A stretch of 64,000 nucleotides of DNA from FEN-299 sp963717945 (GTDB taxonomy: Bacteria > Acidobacteriota > Vicinamibacteria > Vicinamibacterales > Fen-181), in contig CAVQXT010000007.1 in NCBI GenBank assembly GCA_963717945.1, positions 62,001-126,000 on the forward strand. The letters run 5' to 3'. Within the stretch, counting starts at the first letter, position 1. Every line of letters begins with the position of its first letter. The notes beneath the pieces are model-generated. The model worked only from the letters and a program-made list of their open reading frames with translations, ran no database searches and was not told the origin of the DNA. Positions 28,456 to 37,458 of this stretch are shown in pieces. Position numbers and translations under genes: made by a program.

Positions 28456-29001
28456 CTACCACTCCGAGCCGCTGGCCTTGAGGTCGAACGTGCGGCGGCC
28501 GGGGTCTCCTGCCAGCTTGTACTTCGCCGGCCCGATGACCGTGGTCCCGCCACTGGCCATCGACGCCTCCAACCACTTCGCGGCCTGGGCCCGGTCGGCG
28601 CCGTCGAAGTGCAGGGCTGTCAGGACACCGAACAGCCGGAGGCACGGCGCGTCCTTGGCCGGGCCGCTCTGCGTCACGACGGCGTTGATGTACTCGATCT
28701 TGCCCGGCGTGCTGCCGTAGAAGCGGACCTGGTAGCTCACCAGCGGCGTCCCGGCCTCGCACATCCACACGTTGGTCCGGTTCTCCTGCATCGGCCCCTT
28801 GCACGTGATCCCGATGCCCGCCAGCTCCTGCCTGATGTCGTTGGCCCACAATCCGCGAAGCCATCGTGTTTCGACGGCGGGCGCCGCCGGCTTTGCCGCC
28901 GCCCCCTCGGAGGTTGCGGGCGAGCTGCCGCCTTGTCCCCCGCATGCCGCCGTGGAGAGCGCGACCGCCGCCAGGACGATGACCAGCCACGTTCGGTGCA
29001 T
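28456..29001 (-). CDS. Putative lipoprotein of unknown function
   Basis: A 181-residue protein with an N-terminal hydrophobic signal ending LSTAAC, a plausible lipobox. After an Ala/Pro-rich linker the mature part begins WLRGLWANDIRQELAGIGITCKG and contains conserved-looking cysteines in TCKG, WMCEAG and PCLRLF, which could pair. No named family is recognised. It lies 52 bases downstream of the GWxTD gene, so the two may share a message. Start at 29001 is chosen because the signal sequence begins there. Confidence 0.6.
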   Translation of the reverse strand: MHRTWLVIVLAAVALSTAACGGQGGSSPATSEGAAAKPAAPAVETRWLRGLWANDIRQELAGIGITCKGPMQENRTNVWMCEAGTPLVSYQVRFYGSTPGKIEYINAVVTQSGPAKDAPCLRLFGVLTALHFDGADRAQAAKWLEASMASGGTTVIGPAKYKLAGDPGRRTFDLKASGSEW

Positions 29002-29053
29002 AGGAAGGCCTGTCTTATCGGAGTGAACCGCCGTCATCACCGCTCGAGCCGCG

Positions 29054-29632
29054 TCAGCGCGGATGGACCACGTAGGATGCCGCCACCTGGTCCAGCAGGG
29101 CGTCCGCCGATCGACCCGAAACCGACTCGCACGCCGGGTTGAAGCGGAAGACGTAGCCCTCCGGCGACGGCGCGAGCTTCGGGTGGGTCCGATAGGTCCA
29201 CTGCTGGGTCGCCGCCTGCTCCTGGTCCTGGAACGCGCGCATCGGATCGGGCGCCCCGAAATGCTGCGCGACGTGAGTGTCCTTCTGCCAGTCTGGCTTG
29301 CCGAGCACCAGGTAGGTGCGGCCACAGTCGTTCCACCTCTTGCCGTTGATGAGGAACCGCTTCTCGGCCGTCTGCATGCGAAGCTCGAACTGGGCGCGGA
29401 CCGGGTTGTCGGGGTTCGACGGGTCGGGGTTACGCGCGCGCCAGAAGTCCTCCTGGAACTTCACGCGCGCCGAGGGCGCGGTGATCTTCGCCTCCTTGCG
29501 CTCGGCCTGCAGCATCAAGGGATCCACCCGGTCGAGCCAGCGCTTCCAGTCGTCGTTGGACACGGGCGCCTGGGCGCGCACGCCGGCCACCAGCAATGTC
29601 AGGGCGAACGCCGCGAAGAGGACTCGCGTCAT
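29054..29632 (-). CDS. GWxTD-domain exported protein
   Basis: A 192-residue protein with a signal peptide (about 1-20, GVRAQ). The body WKRWLDRVDPLMLQAERKEA, FQEDFWRARNPDPSNPDNP and FELRMQTAEKRFL matches the N-terminal part of GWxTD-domain proteins, a family common in Acidobacteriota and of unknown role, although the GWxTD signature itself reads NGKRWNDCGRTYLVLGKPD here. The usual long C-terminal part is missing, so this is a short family member. It is divergent from the TIR gene, with 60 bases between starts. Confidence 0.7.
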   Translation of the reverse strand: MTRVLFAAFALTLLVAGVRAQAPVSNDDWKRWLDRVDPLMLQAERKEAKITAPSARVKFQEDFWRARNPDPSNPDNPVRAQFELRMQTAEKRFLINGKRWNDCGRTYLVLGKPDWQKDTHVAQHFGAPDPMRAFQDQEQAATQQWTYRTHPKLAPSPEGYVFRFNPACESVSGRSADALLDQVAASYVVHPR

Positions 29633-29679
29633 GCCCACATGATACGCGGATTCGGGCGGGTGCGTCCCGCGGGGCGATG

Positions 29680-29685
29680 TACAAT
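29680..29685 (+). promoter_or_regulatory. TACAAT -10 box, probable leaderless start
   Basis: TACAAT lies 7 bases before the ATG at 29693, so transcription would begin at or next to the start codon of the TIR gene. No clear -35 box or Shine-Dalgarno sequence was seen. Confidence 0.5.
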
Positions 29686-29692
29686 CCGGGGC

Positions 29693-30907
29693 ATGCCCGA
29701 CACGCGGCGGCGGGACCCGGCCGAGTTCGACGTCTTCGTCTCGTGTGCCGACGGCGATGACGCCGAAATCCCGTCGACGGTGGCCGCGTATCTGACCCGG
29801 GAGGGCTTCCACGTACGGATGGGCGCGTCGGCCGGACGCGCCGTCGCGGGCCCGTCCGACCTCGCGGCGGTGGACGAGACTCCCGACTTCATCCTGCTGC
29901 TCACGCCGGCGACGAGAGCCGCGCTGGCCGACCGCGGCCACGCGGTCCATGTCGAAGTTGCCCGCGCCCTTTCGACCAACAGGAACGTCGTCCGCGTCGA
30001 GGAGATCGCTTCGAGGTCCCGCGCGAACATCGGGAGCTCCGGAGAACTGGCCGGCCTCGCCGACCAGCAGCGCGTGACGTACGACCCGGACCGCCTCGCC
30101 GAGTCGCTGTCGATCCTGCGGCACAGCCTTTCGAGTGACACGACGGTCAACGAACGCCACGACCTGCGCCGGACGCGGCGGTGGTTCATCTTCGCGGCGC
30201 TGTTCGTCCTCGCGGGTTTCTCGTGGCAGACCGTGCCGCTCCTCATCAAGGCCTGGCGGCAGCCGAAGCCGCTGCCGCCGGTGGCGCCGTTTATGCTGTA
30301 TTGGGCGGGCTTCGCCGAGCGAACCGAGAACGGCGCGGCCGTGGAATTCCCGCTGGAGTCGGGCGCGGTCGTGTCGGGGGGCGAGCGGGTGCGGATCGTG
30401 TTCAGCCCGAGCGCGGACGGGTTCGCCTACGTCATCGCCAAGGATGCGCGCGGGCGGGTTTCGGTGCTGTTTCCCACCGAGATCCTGAAGGGGGCCAGCC
30501 GCGTGAAGGCCGGGAAGGTGTACGACGCGCCGACCGAGTCGGACTGGCTGACCGTAGACCCGCAGACCGGCCTCGACACGATCTACGTCTTCGGCAGTCT
30601 CGATCCGCTGCAGAATCTCGAGGAGCTCGTCGAGGAGCCGGAAACGCCGGCCACCGTGGCCGCCAGGCGCGGCCTGGTGGACCAGACGATCGCCGGCCTG
30701 CTGGACGGCCGTCACTACCAATACGGCCGGCGCGTGTCGGTCAGGACCACGCAGTTCATCGACCAGGCGCTCAAACCGCTTCCAGGCCCGCCGACGTTCA
30801 GCGCGCCGAGCTCGTCAGGGCCTGCCCTCACGCACCCGGCGCTCGCCCAGCCGGGGCTGGTCAGCGCGCTGGCGGAAATCAAGCTCAGGTTCTCGCCTGC
30901 TCGCTGA
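29693..30907 (+). CDS. TIR domain - transmembrane - DUF4384 protein
   Basis: A 404-residue protein in three parts. Residues 10-105 form a TIR-like domain (EFDVFVSCADGDD, then DFILLLTPATRAAL, then HVEVARAL), with Glu88 at the position of the catalytic glutamate of NAD-cleaving TIR domains. Residues 164-184 form one membrane helix, preceded by the basic RHDLRRTRRW, so the TIR side should be cytoplasmic. Residues about 205-305 resemble DUF4384 (VRIVFSPSADGFAYVIAKDA, SVLFPTE), which would be periplasmic. A Pro-rich tail ends the protein. Whether it hydrolyses NAD+, signals or only scaffolds is unknown. No obvious effector partner is adjacent. Confidence 0.75.
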   Translation: MPDTRRRDPAEFDVFVSCADGDDAEIPSTVAAYLTREGFHVRMGASAGRAVAGPSDLAAVDETPDFILLLTPATRAALADRGHAVHVEVARALSTNRNVVRVEEIASRSRANIGSSGELAGLADQQRVTYDPDRLAESLSILRHSLSSDTTVNERHDLRRTRRWFIFAALFVLAGFSWQTVPLLIKAWRQPKPLPPVAPFMLYWAGFAERTENGAAVEFPLESGAVVSGGERVRIVFSPSADGFAYVIAKDARGRVSVLFPTEILKGASRVKAGKVYDAPTESDWLTVDPQTGLDTIYVFGSLDPLQNLEELVEEPETPATVAARRGLVDQTIAGLLDGRHYQYGRRVSVRTTQFIDQALKPLPGPPTFSAPSSSGPALTHPALAQPGLVSALAEIKLRFSPAR

Positions 30908-30916
30908 CGCTCGCCG

Positions 30917-31035
30917 GCTCAGGGCCTCAGGCTCAGGGCTCGAGCCCAGAGGCTCAAGGCTCAGGGCTCACGACTCAGGGCCATGAGACAGCCACGACTC
31001 ACTCGTCCCTCATCCCCCGTCCCTCGTCCCTGGTC
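30917..31035. repeat. Composite heptanucleotide array, seventeen units, two families
   Basis: Seventeen units of seven bases fill the gap between convergent genes. The first nine are mostly GCTCAGG or GCTCAAG variants, the reverse complement of the family at 28350. The last five (ACTCGTC, CCTCATC, CCCCGTC, CCTCGTC, CCTGGTC) belong to the GACGAGG family seen at 38542 and 63703. The array ends exactly at the stop codon of the minus-strand peptidase gene (31036). Confidence 0.85.
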
Positions 31036-34000
31036 TTACTTCGACGGTACGAAGTTCCAGTTGAGCAGCGCGTTGAACACCATGTTGAACTCGCCCAGGT
31101 TCTGCCAGCGGTAGACCGGGTTGCTGGCGAACAGGATGACCCGCCCCTCGCCGTTGCACGCGTTTGGAACGTCAACGGCAAACGCCTTCTGTTTGAGCTG
31201 GTCGGCCCCGACCATCGCCCCGCTCAGCACCGACGAGTCGCCGCCGACGTACCGCGCCAGCACGTTCCCCTGATCGGCGATGCCGACGCGCAGCGTGAAC
31301 CCGCCGTTGTATTTGATCGGGATGGTCTTCTCCCGGTAGCCGTAGAAGACGGGGTGCTCGGGCCTCGCGATTTCCCCCTGGACGATGGGGCGCTGGGCTG
31401 TGACGCCGGTGATCGGCTCGGCATCGACGGTGTGCGCCCACCCGAACTCGATCGGGAACCGCGCCGCGGCCGCCGCGGCGATGAGCGTGCCGCCTCCCTC
31501 GAGGAACTGCTGGAACGCGTCCACGCCGGGCTGGCCGAACCCGCCCGACATGTCGGGCGTCGAGCCGTACATCCCGAGGAACTTGTACTTGTCGGTCTTC
31601 TGATACGGTTGCGGGCGCGCGGACGGCGCCTGGAGCGCCGCCTGCCGCGTCAGGTTCTGCGCGGCCATCAGGATGACGTCGTACTTGGCGCGAAGCCCGC
31701 CCTGCACCACCTGCTCCTTGTAGATCAGGTCGTAGGGGATGCCGATTCGATCCAAGGCGAGACGGTACCAGCCGAGGTCCTGCGTGCTCGTCCACTGGGA
31801 ATAGACGGCGATGCGCGGCGCCGGCGCGTCGTGCATCGGCACCTTCGGCAACTCGGCCAGGGCCGCCGCCGTCAGGCCGAGCTGCTCGGCCGCGGCGCGC
31901 CACTCGGCGGCCGGCGCGCCAGCGACGACGAACGACCCGGCGGGGAAGTCGACGCCGCCCGACGAGAAGCTCTTTTCGGCGATCTTCATCGGCGTCGAGC
32001 GCAGCCGGTAGCGGAACGCGATCATGTTGAGCGAGCCGTCGTGCGCCACCGCGAAGCCGGCCGACCCGCTGCCGGACACCTTCCCCTTCACCGTCACGGC
32101 CGTCACCGGCGTGACGGGCACCTTCAGGACGGCCGCATCGGCGATCTCCCTGACGTCCACGCCCATCAGCAGGCCCATCGTCCAGCCGCTGTCGTCGTAG
32201 GTCGTCAGCCGCGTGTCGGGGTAGACCTGCTTCTCGAGGAGGTTCTTCGCGAGCCGGCCGTACGGCTGGTCGCGCTTGATGACATAGGAGCCGGAGGGAA
32301 ACGTCGTGCCGTCCAGCTTGAATTCCGACGCCGCCTGGCCGACCTCGATCCGCTGGATGCGCAGGACGGAGAGCAGTTCGGCCACGCGCGTCATGTCGCG
32401 CTGCACGGGAATGACGTAGCCGAACGGGGCCTTGGTCCGCCCTTCGTCGAGCGCGTTCTTCGTCTTGACGTAGAAGTTCTCGACCAGCGTGGACGGGAAC
32501 AGCGCCGTGAGCTGGAGCGACGAGAGGACGCCGGTCTCCATGTAGTTGACGTTGTCGCGGCGCGTGAACGACGCGGCCGCGTTCGGCGGCACCGGCAGGC
32601 CGCGGTACCATTCGCGATCCTGCGTGCCTCCGCGTCCGGTCGGAAGAGCCGGTGCGCCACCTCGCGGCGCCGCCGTCTGGACGGCCGGGGCCGTCTGCGG
32701 CGCCGCCGCGGAGGGAACGGCCGGCGGAGCGGGCGTTGACGCCGCCGATGCAGGAGCCGGAGGCGGCGGAAGCGCGGGCTGTCGGGCCGGCGCCGCGGCC
32801 GCAGGTTTCGCCGCGGGCGTGGCGGGCGCGGCGGGCAGCGCCGGGTCACGCCCCGACTGCGTCTCGTACATCTTCATCAGGCCGTTGTGGTTGTAGACCA
32901 CCGACGCGTAGTAGCCCGGCGACCAGCCGTCCATGAACGCGTGGGTGTAGACGCCCGGCATCCCCCACTTCGTCATCTGCGCGAGTTCCCAGTTCGAGAA
33001 CCAGGGGAGCTCGGCGAACAGCAGCGGGTCGAGATTCGGGTTCTGGGGCGGGCCGCCGCTGAAGGTGTACATCAGCGTCATCGACTCGTGCAGGTCATGC
33101 ATGACGGTCGGGTGCGCCGTGAAGTACCAGTCGGCCAGCGCGCGCGCCTCTTTCACCGCGAGGTTGATGTCGCGGTTGTTGTCGTGGAAGACGTACTTGC
33201 CCCAGTAGGGAACGGCCAGCGTCCCCGCGCCCCGCTGGCCGCGCGCCGGCTGGTCGGCCTCGCCTCCGCCCGCGCGCTGGCCCCCGCGCTGGCCGCCCCG
33301 CTGGCCGGCGCCGGCCGCCGCCTCGGGGGCGCCCGCCTCTGCGGGGCGCGCATCGCTCGACGGGGGTGCCGCAGGCTGAGCGCCAGGCGTCTCGAGCCCC
33401 TGGTAGAACGAGTCCACGTAGCGGTCGCGCCCGTCGGGATCGGCCACCGGCGTCACCGACACGTAAACCTTGTTACGGATCTCGGTGACGATGGGCGACG
33501 TCTCGGTGGCCAGCCGGTAGACCAGCTCCATCAGCATCTCGGGCGGCCCGCTTTCGCTGCTGTGCAGGCCGCCGATCAGGTGATAGTGCGGCCTGGCCGC
33601 CTCCACGATCCGCCGCGCGTCCGCGTCCGAGAGCCCCCTCGGGTCCGCCAGCTTCGCGAGCCGGTCGCGGTTCGCCTGCAGCCCCGCCATGTTCTGCTCG
33701 GAGCTCACCCACACGACGACCAGCTCGCGCCCCTCTTCCGACCGCCCGATCGTCTCGACCTTCACGCGCGGCGTCGCCGCGGCGATCGCCCGATAGTATT
33801 TCAGGATGTCGGCGTAGTAGGTCAGCGTTCTCGGCGCGCCCACGTGATGCCCGAGGACGTCCCTGGGTGATGGCACGTCCTTGACGATCGGCAGGTGATC
33901 GACCAGCGGGCTCCCGTAGCGCGCGTCGCCGGTCCACTCCTTGTACACCTTGGCGAACGACGGGTCCTGGGCCTGCCGCGGGTCGATCGCGTCGCCGGTG

Positions 34001-34113
34001 GACTGCTGCGCCCGGGTGACGCCGACGGCCAGCGTCAGGAGGCACGCGCCGAGCAGGAGTCGCCGCAGTCGTCGAGCCAGAACGGATTCAGATCGCATAG
34101 ATCGCCGCCGCAT
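31036..34113 (-). CDS. Exported M14-family zinc carboxypeptidase with amidotransferase-like C-terminal domain
   Basis: A 1025-residue exported protein. After a signal peptide (about 1-35) comes an M14 peptidase domain with the zinc-binding HSSE (His184, Glu187; GGLHSSESGPPE) and a later His in VMHDLHES. The catalytic domain is interrupted by a Gly/Arg/Ala-rich insert (about 250-300, with GGQRGGQR) and followed by a Pro/Ala-rich linker (about 440-500). The C-terminal region (APRIAVYSQWTSTQDLGWYR, FLEGGGTLIAAAAAARFP) looks like a class-I glutamine-amidotransferase-like fold without obvious catalytic Cys. ATG at 34113, one base after the upstream stop, is used; 34098 is an alternative. It probably degrades peptides outside the cytoplasm. 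Confidence 0.85.
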   Translation of the reverse strand: MRRRSMRSESVLARRLRRLLLGACLLTLAVGVTRAQQSTGDAIDPRQAQDPSFAKVYKEWTGDARYGSPLVDHLPIVKDVPSPRDVLGHHVGAPRTLTYYADILKYYRAIAAATPRVKVETIGRSEEGRELVVVWVSSEQNMAGLQANRDRLAKLADPRGLSDADARRIVEAARPHYHLIGGLHSSESGPPEMLMELVYRLATETSPIVTEIRNKVYVSVTPVADPDGRDRYVDSFYQGLETPGAQPAAPPSSDARPAEAGAPEAAAGAGQRGGQRGGQRAGGGEADQPARGQRGAGTLAVPYWGKYVFHDNNRDINLAVKEARALADWYFTAHPTVMHDLHESMTLMYTFSGGPPQNPNLDPLLFAELPWFSNWELAQMTKWGMPGVYTHAFMDGWSPGYYASVVYNHNGLMKMYETQSGRDPALPAAPATPAAKPAAAAPARQPALPPPPAPASAASTPAPPAVPSAAAPQTAPAVQTAAPRGGAPALPTGRGGTQDREWYRGLPVPPNAAASFTRRDNVNYMETGVLSSLQLTALFPSTLVENFYVKTKNALDEGRTKAPFGYVIPVQRDMTRVAELLSVLRIQRIEVGQAASEFKLDGTTFPSGSYVIKRDQPYGRLAKNLLEKQVYPDTRLTTYDDSGWTMGLLMGVDVREIADAAVLKVPVTPVTAVTVKGKVSGSGSAGFAVAHDGSLNMIAFRYRLRSTPMKIAEKSFSSGGVDFPAGSFVVAGAPAAEWRAAAEQLGLTAAALAELPKVPMHDAPAPRIAVYSQWTSTQDLGWYRLALDRIGIPYDLIYKEQVVQGGLRAKYDVILMAAQNLTRQAALQAPSARPQPYQKTDKYKFLGMYGSTPDMSGGFGQPGVDAFQQFLEGGGTLIAAAAAARFPIEFGWAHTVDAEPITGVTAQRPIVQGEIARPEHPVFYGYREKTIPIKYNGGFTLRVGIADQGNVLARYVGGDSSVLSGAMVGADQLKQKAFAVDVPNACNGEGRVILFASNPVYRWQNLGEFNMVFNALLNWNFVPSK

Positions 34114-34114
34114 T

Positions 34115-35728
34115 TCACCGGGCCGTGATCGCTTGGGCAATGAAGTTCATGTCGGCGAACCGGCCGGCCTGATCGGCGAAGGCCTGCGGCAGGTTGCCGA
34201 GTTCGTGGAGCCTGGCCATGTCGGCCGGGTCCACCATCGTCGAGGCGGACATCACCTTGAGCACGCGCGACGGGACGCCCACGGCGACGTCCGACGCCCA
34301 CACGCGCGACTGCGCGAGCGTCAGCGGGTCGTTCTTCCTGACGGCCGCCAGGGCGAGCGCTACCGCCGTCTCGACATCGGCCATCGCCGTGGCGAGCTCG
34401 AACATGGCGAACTGCTCGTGCGTCAGCTTGTTCCGGAACGCCACCTGCGTCGCTTCCGACACCATCCGCGCCGCCCGGGCGATGAGCGGGCCGCCCGCCT
34501 CGGTCAATCCCTCGACCTGTGCGGCCAGGCCCTCGTAGAACTTCCCCTTGGTGCGCACGTTCTCCCGCAGCCGGAAGATGGCGATGATGTTCTGCTGGAT
34601 CTCCGACGTGCCTTCGTAGATCCGGAGGATGCGCGCGTCGCGCCGGATCTTCTCGACCTCGTAGTCGACGCAGTACCCGTAGCCCCCGAGCGCCTGCACG
34701 GCGTCGTCGGCCGCGATGTTGCCGACCTCGGTGGCAAACAGCTTGGCCACCGAGCCCTCCACCTGCCGATCCAGCGTGCCCGAGTCGAGCAGGTCGGCGA
34801 CGTACTCGATGTAGGCCTGGGCCGCCGCCAGGCGCACGCTGTTCGGCACCAGGAGCTTGTGCGTGTAGCCCTGCTTCTCGCAGAGGTAGCTGCCGAACTG
34901 CTTGCGCTCCTTCGAGAACGCGATCGCCTTGTCGAGCGCCGCCACGCCGGCGCCGAGGCCGAAGGCCGCGACCATCAGCCGCGTGTAGCCGAACACCTCG
35001 TTGGCCTGCTTGAGCCCCTCGCCCTCCTTGCCGCCGACGATGTTGAAGGCGGGGATGACGACGTCCTGCAGCACGACCTGCGCCGTGTCGGAGAGGCGGA
35101 TGCCGTGCTTGACCTCGTGCTTGCCCGGCGTCAGCCCCGGCGTGTTGCGCTCGACAACGAAGAAGGTCGGGCCGTCGGGCGCCTTGGCGAGGATGGTGTA
35201 GAGGTCGGCGATCGACCCGTTCGAGATGAACTGCTTCACGCCGTTCAACCTGTAGTGCGTGACGCGGCCGGCCTCGTCGGTGATCCGCTCGGCCACCGTC
35301 TTCAGGCTCGAGACGTTCGAGCCGGCTTCGGGCTCGGTCACGCCGTAGGCGACAATCAGGCCCTCGTTCGCGATGCGGGTGATCCACTTGGCCTGCTGCT
35401 CGTGCGTGCAGCCGACGCGGATCGGGTCGGTGCCGAGCGCCACGGCCAGCATCGCCGTCGCGAGCCCGAGGTCGACCTTGGCGAACTCGCACGACAGGCG
35501 ATAGACGTCATAGGCGCCGCCGCCCATGCCGTCGAACTCGGACGAGAGAAACGCCAGGTGGAGGCCGACGTCGGGCCCCGACATGGCGCGGACCACGGCT
35601 TCAGGGCACACGTCCTGGTCGTCCCACGCCAGGCGCTTGTCCAGCGGGGCCTCGCGTTCCACGAATTCCTTCAGGGTTTTCAGAATCAGGTCGAGATCTT
35701 CAGCGTCGAGACGCGTGAACTGCTGCAT
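34115..35728 (-). CDS. Acyl-CoA dehydrogenase family protein
   Basis: A flavoenzyme of 537 residues that oxidises acyl-CoA thioesters. Recognisable motifs are YGVTEPEAGSNVSSLKT and QALGGYGYCVDYEVEKIRRDARILRIYEGTSEIQQN, the Glu of YEGTSEI being at the position of the catalytic base of this family. The first 12 codons of the open frame are discarded because the ATG at 35728 has GGAGGA six bases upstream. About 140 C-terminal residues beyond the usual 390 place it in the longer ACAD group. It is followed directly by the M14 peptidase gene. The substrate cannot be deduced. Confidence 0.93.
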   Translation of the reverse strand: MQQFTRLDAEDLDLILKTLKEFVEREAPLDKRLAWDDQDVCPEAVVRAMSGPDVGLHLAFLSSEFDGMGGGAYDVYRLSCEFAKVDLGLATAMLAVALGTDPIRVGCTHEQQAKWITRIANEGLIVAYGVTEPEAGSNVSSLKTVAERITDEAGRVTHYRLNGVKQFISNGSIADLYTILAKAPDGPTFFVVERNTPGLTPGKHEVKHGIRLSDTAQVVLQDVVIPAFNIVGGKEGEGLKQANEVFGYTRLMVAAFGLGAGVAALDKAIAFSKERKQFGSYLCEKQGYTHKLLVPNSVRLAAAQAYIEYVADLLDSGTLDRQVEGSVAKLFATEVGNIAADDAVQALGGYGYCVDYEVEKIRRDARILRIYEGTSEIQQNIIAIFRLRENVRTKGKFYEGLAAQVEGLTEAGGPLIARAARMVSEATQVAFRNKLTHEQFAMFELATAMADVETAVALALAAVRKNDPLTLAQSRVWASDVAVGVPSRVLKVMSASTMVDPADMARLHELGNLPQAFADQAGRFADMNFIAQAITAR

Positions 35729-35897
35729 GCTCGGTCCTCCAAACTGAACCCCAGAGCCTAACACAGAACCAGCCGAGATCCTCTTCGCCGAGAGCCCGGC
35801 AGCGCCGGCGCCGTCAATCGCGCGAGGGCCAGGCGTGGATAATTAGTCATTGCGTCTTAAGCCCATCGGTAGTAGGTTTAATGCCAATCCGGCGTCT

Positions 35898-35910
35898 GTG
35901 AAGGCTTCAC
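35898..35910. promoter_or_regulatory. Palindrome upstream of glutamine synthetase
   Basis: GTGAAGGCTTCAC is a perfect 13-base palindrome 64 bases before the glutamine synthetase start, in an unusually AT-rich stretch (about 35835-35930) of the 246-base gap between the two divergent genes. It could be an operator for nitrogen control of either gene; no known binding consensus is claimed. Confidence 0.35.
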
Positions 35911-35974
35911 TGCGTCACATTAGCGCTATCCGATGTCACGCGAACGGTTTGCGGCTTCTGGAAACGAGGCAGCC

Positions 35975-37417
35975 ATGGAAAAGACGACGCTACGGGACTT
36001 CCTGGAGATCCCTTATGACAAGCTCGAAGAGATGAACCTCGCGGCGAAGGGCCAGCGGCTCGAGCGGGTCCCGGCCGATCGCATCCGGGAGGAGCGGGAG
36101 CGGTACCTGCGGGACGAGAAGCGCATCAAGGCGGTGACGGTCTGTTTCACCGACCTCGAGGGGCGCTTCCACATGCTCGACTACGACAAGAAGTTCCTGC
36201 TGCCGTCGTCGGGGAACCTGACGTTCGACGGGTCGTCGATCCGCGGCTTCTCGCAGCAGGCCGAATCCGATCTCCGCCTGGCGATCGACTGGTCGTCGTT
36301 CTACTGGCTGCCGGCCGATGTGTTCGGCCCCGGCAAGGTGCTGGCGTTCGGCCTGGTCGAGGAGCGCGACGGCACCCCGTATCACGCCGACATGCGGACG
36401 CGGCTGCGGATGTACACCGACCAGCTGTACGCGAACGACGGCACGGTTGCCCACGTGTCGAACGAGATCGAGGGGTTCCTGTTCAAGGGGCGCGACGCCG
36501 AACGCAACTACCACGTGGCGCGGCAGTTCGATTTCCTCTCGACCGGTGGCTACTACCATTCGCTGCCGGGCGATGGCCTGAGGCGGTTCATCGACAGTTC
36601 GGCCGAAGTGCAACGGGCGCTCGGGTTCGCCAACGAGAAGGACCACCCCGAGGTGGCCCCCTCGCAGTTCGAGATGAACTACGCCTACACCGAGGCGTGC
36701 GTGGCGGCCGACCAGGTGCAGCTCTACAAGCTCATCTGCCGCCAGGTGGCGCAGACGATGGAGATGACGGCGTCGTTCCTGCCGAAGCCGGTGAGCGGCG
36801 TGAACGGCAGCGGGATGCACACCAACCTGTCGCTCACGCGCGACGGGCGCAACCTGTTCTGGGACGCGAACGGCGAGGACCATCTCTCCTCGCTCGGGTG
36901 GGCGTTCATCGATCGGCTGCTCATCAGCGCCAACGACATCTGCCTCGTGCTCAACCCGTCGGTGAACGCGTATCGCCGTCTCGACCCGCACTTCGAGGCG
37001 CCGAACCAAATCAAGGCGTCGGCCATCAATCGCGGCGCGATGGTGCGCATTCCGCTCGCCAACGAGAAGTCGGCCCGCATCGAGGTCCGGTCGATCAGCC
37101 CCGACGCGAACCCCTACATGGCCATCTATACGATCCTCCGAACCGGCCTCGAGGGGCCGCTGCCGAAGGACGGCGACAAGGAGATCCGCCAGTCGCGCAC
37201 GCGGTTCCTCCCCGACAACATCTACGACGCGATCCGCCAGTTCAAGTCGAGCCGGCTCGCGGGGGAACTGCTCGGCGGGGCGGTGCAGGAGAAGTACGCC
37301 GAGGTCAAGCAGCAGCAGGCCGACCGCTGCCCGAGGGCGCTCGGGACGGAGATCAAGACCAACGAGGTGCAGTTCCACCACGAGGTCACCAACCAGTACC
37401 TCTGGAATCAGTTCTAA
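35975..37417 (+). CDS. glnA: Glutamine synthetase (type I-like)
   Basis: The 480-residue enzyme makes glutamine from glutamate, ammonia and ATP. The beta-grasp N-terminus (LPSSGNLTFDGSSIRGFSQQAESDL) and catalytic domain motifs (NEIEGFLFK, VAPSQFEMNY, KPVSGVNGSGMHTNLSL, NRGAMVRIPL, RIEVRS) are intact. The region where adenylylated GS enzymes have the NLYDLP tyrosine reads FLPDNIYDAIRQF, so adenylylation control is not supported. ATG at 35975 is preceded by a weak GAGG. pfkA follows after 41 bases and may be co-transcribed. Confidence 0.92.
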   Translation: MEKTTLRDFLEIPYDKLEEMNLAAKGQRLERVPADRIREERERYLRDEKRIKAVTVCFTDLEGRFHMLDYDKKFLLPSSGNLTFDGSSIRGFSQQAESDLRLAIDWSSFYWLPADVFGPGKVLAFGLVEERDGTPYHADMRTRLRMYTDQLYANDGTVAHVSNEIEGFLFKGRDAERNYHVARQFDFLSTGGYYHSLPGDGLRRFIDSSAEVQRALGFANEKDHPEVAPSQFEMNYAYTEACVAADQVQLYKLICRQVAQTMEMTASFLPKPVSGVNGSGMHTNLSLTRDGRNLFWDANGEDHLSSLGWAFIDRLLISANDICLVLNPSVNAYRRLDPHFEAPNQIKASAINRGAMVRIPLANEKSARIEVRSISPDANPYMAIYTILRTGLEGPLPKDGDKEIRQSRTRFLPDNIYDAIRQFKSSRLAGELLGGAVQEKYAEVKQQQADRCPRALGTEIKTNEVQFHHEVTNQYLWNQF

Positions 37418-37422
37418 TCGGT

Positions 37423-37428
37423 CATAAT
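37423..37428 (+). promoter_or_regulatory. Possible -10 box (CATAAT) for pfkA
   Basis: CATAAT sits in the 41-base gap after the glutamine synthetase stop and 30 bases before the pfkA start. No -35 element is obvious, so pfkA may also be read through from glnA. Confidence 0.3.
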
Positions 37429-37458
37429 CCCCCTCGTCGTCCGCAAATGGGGGGCTTC

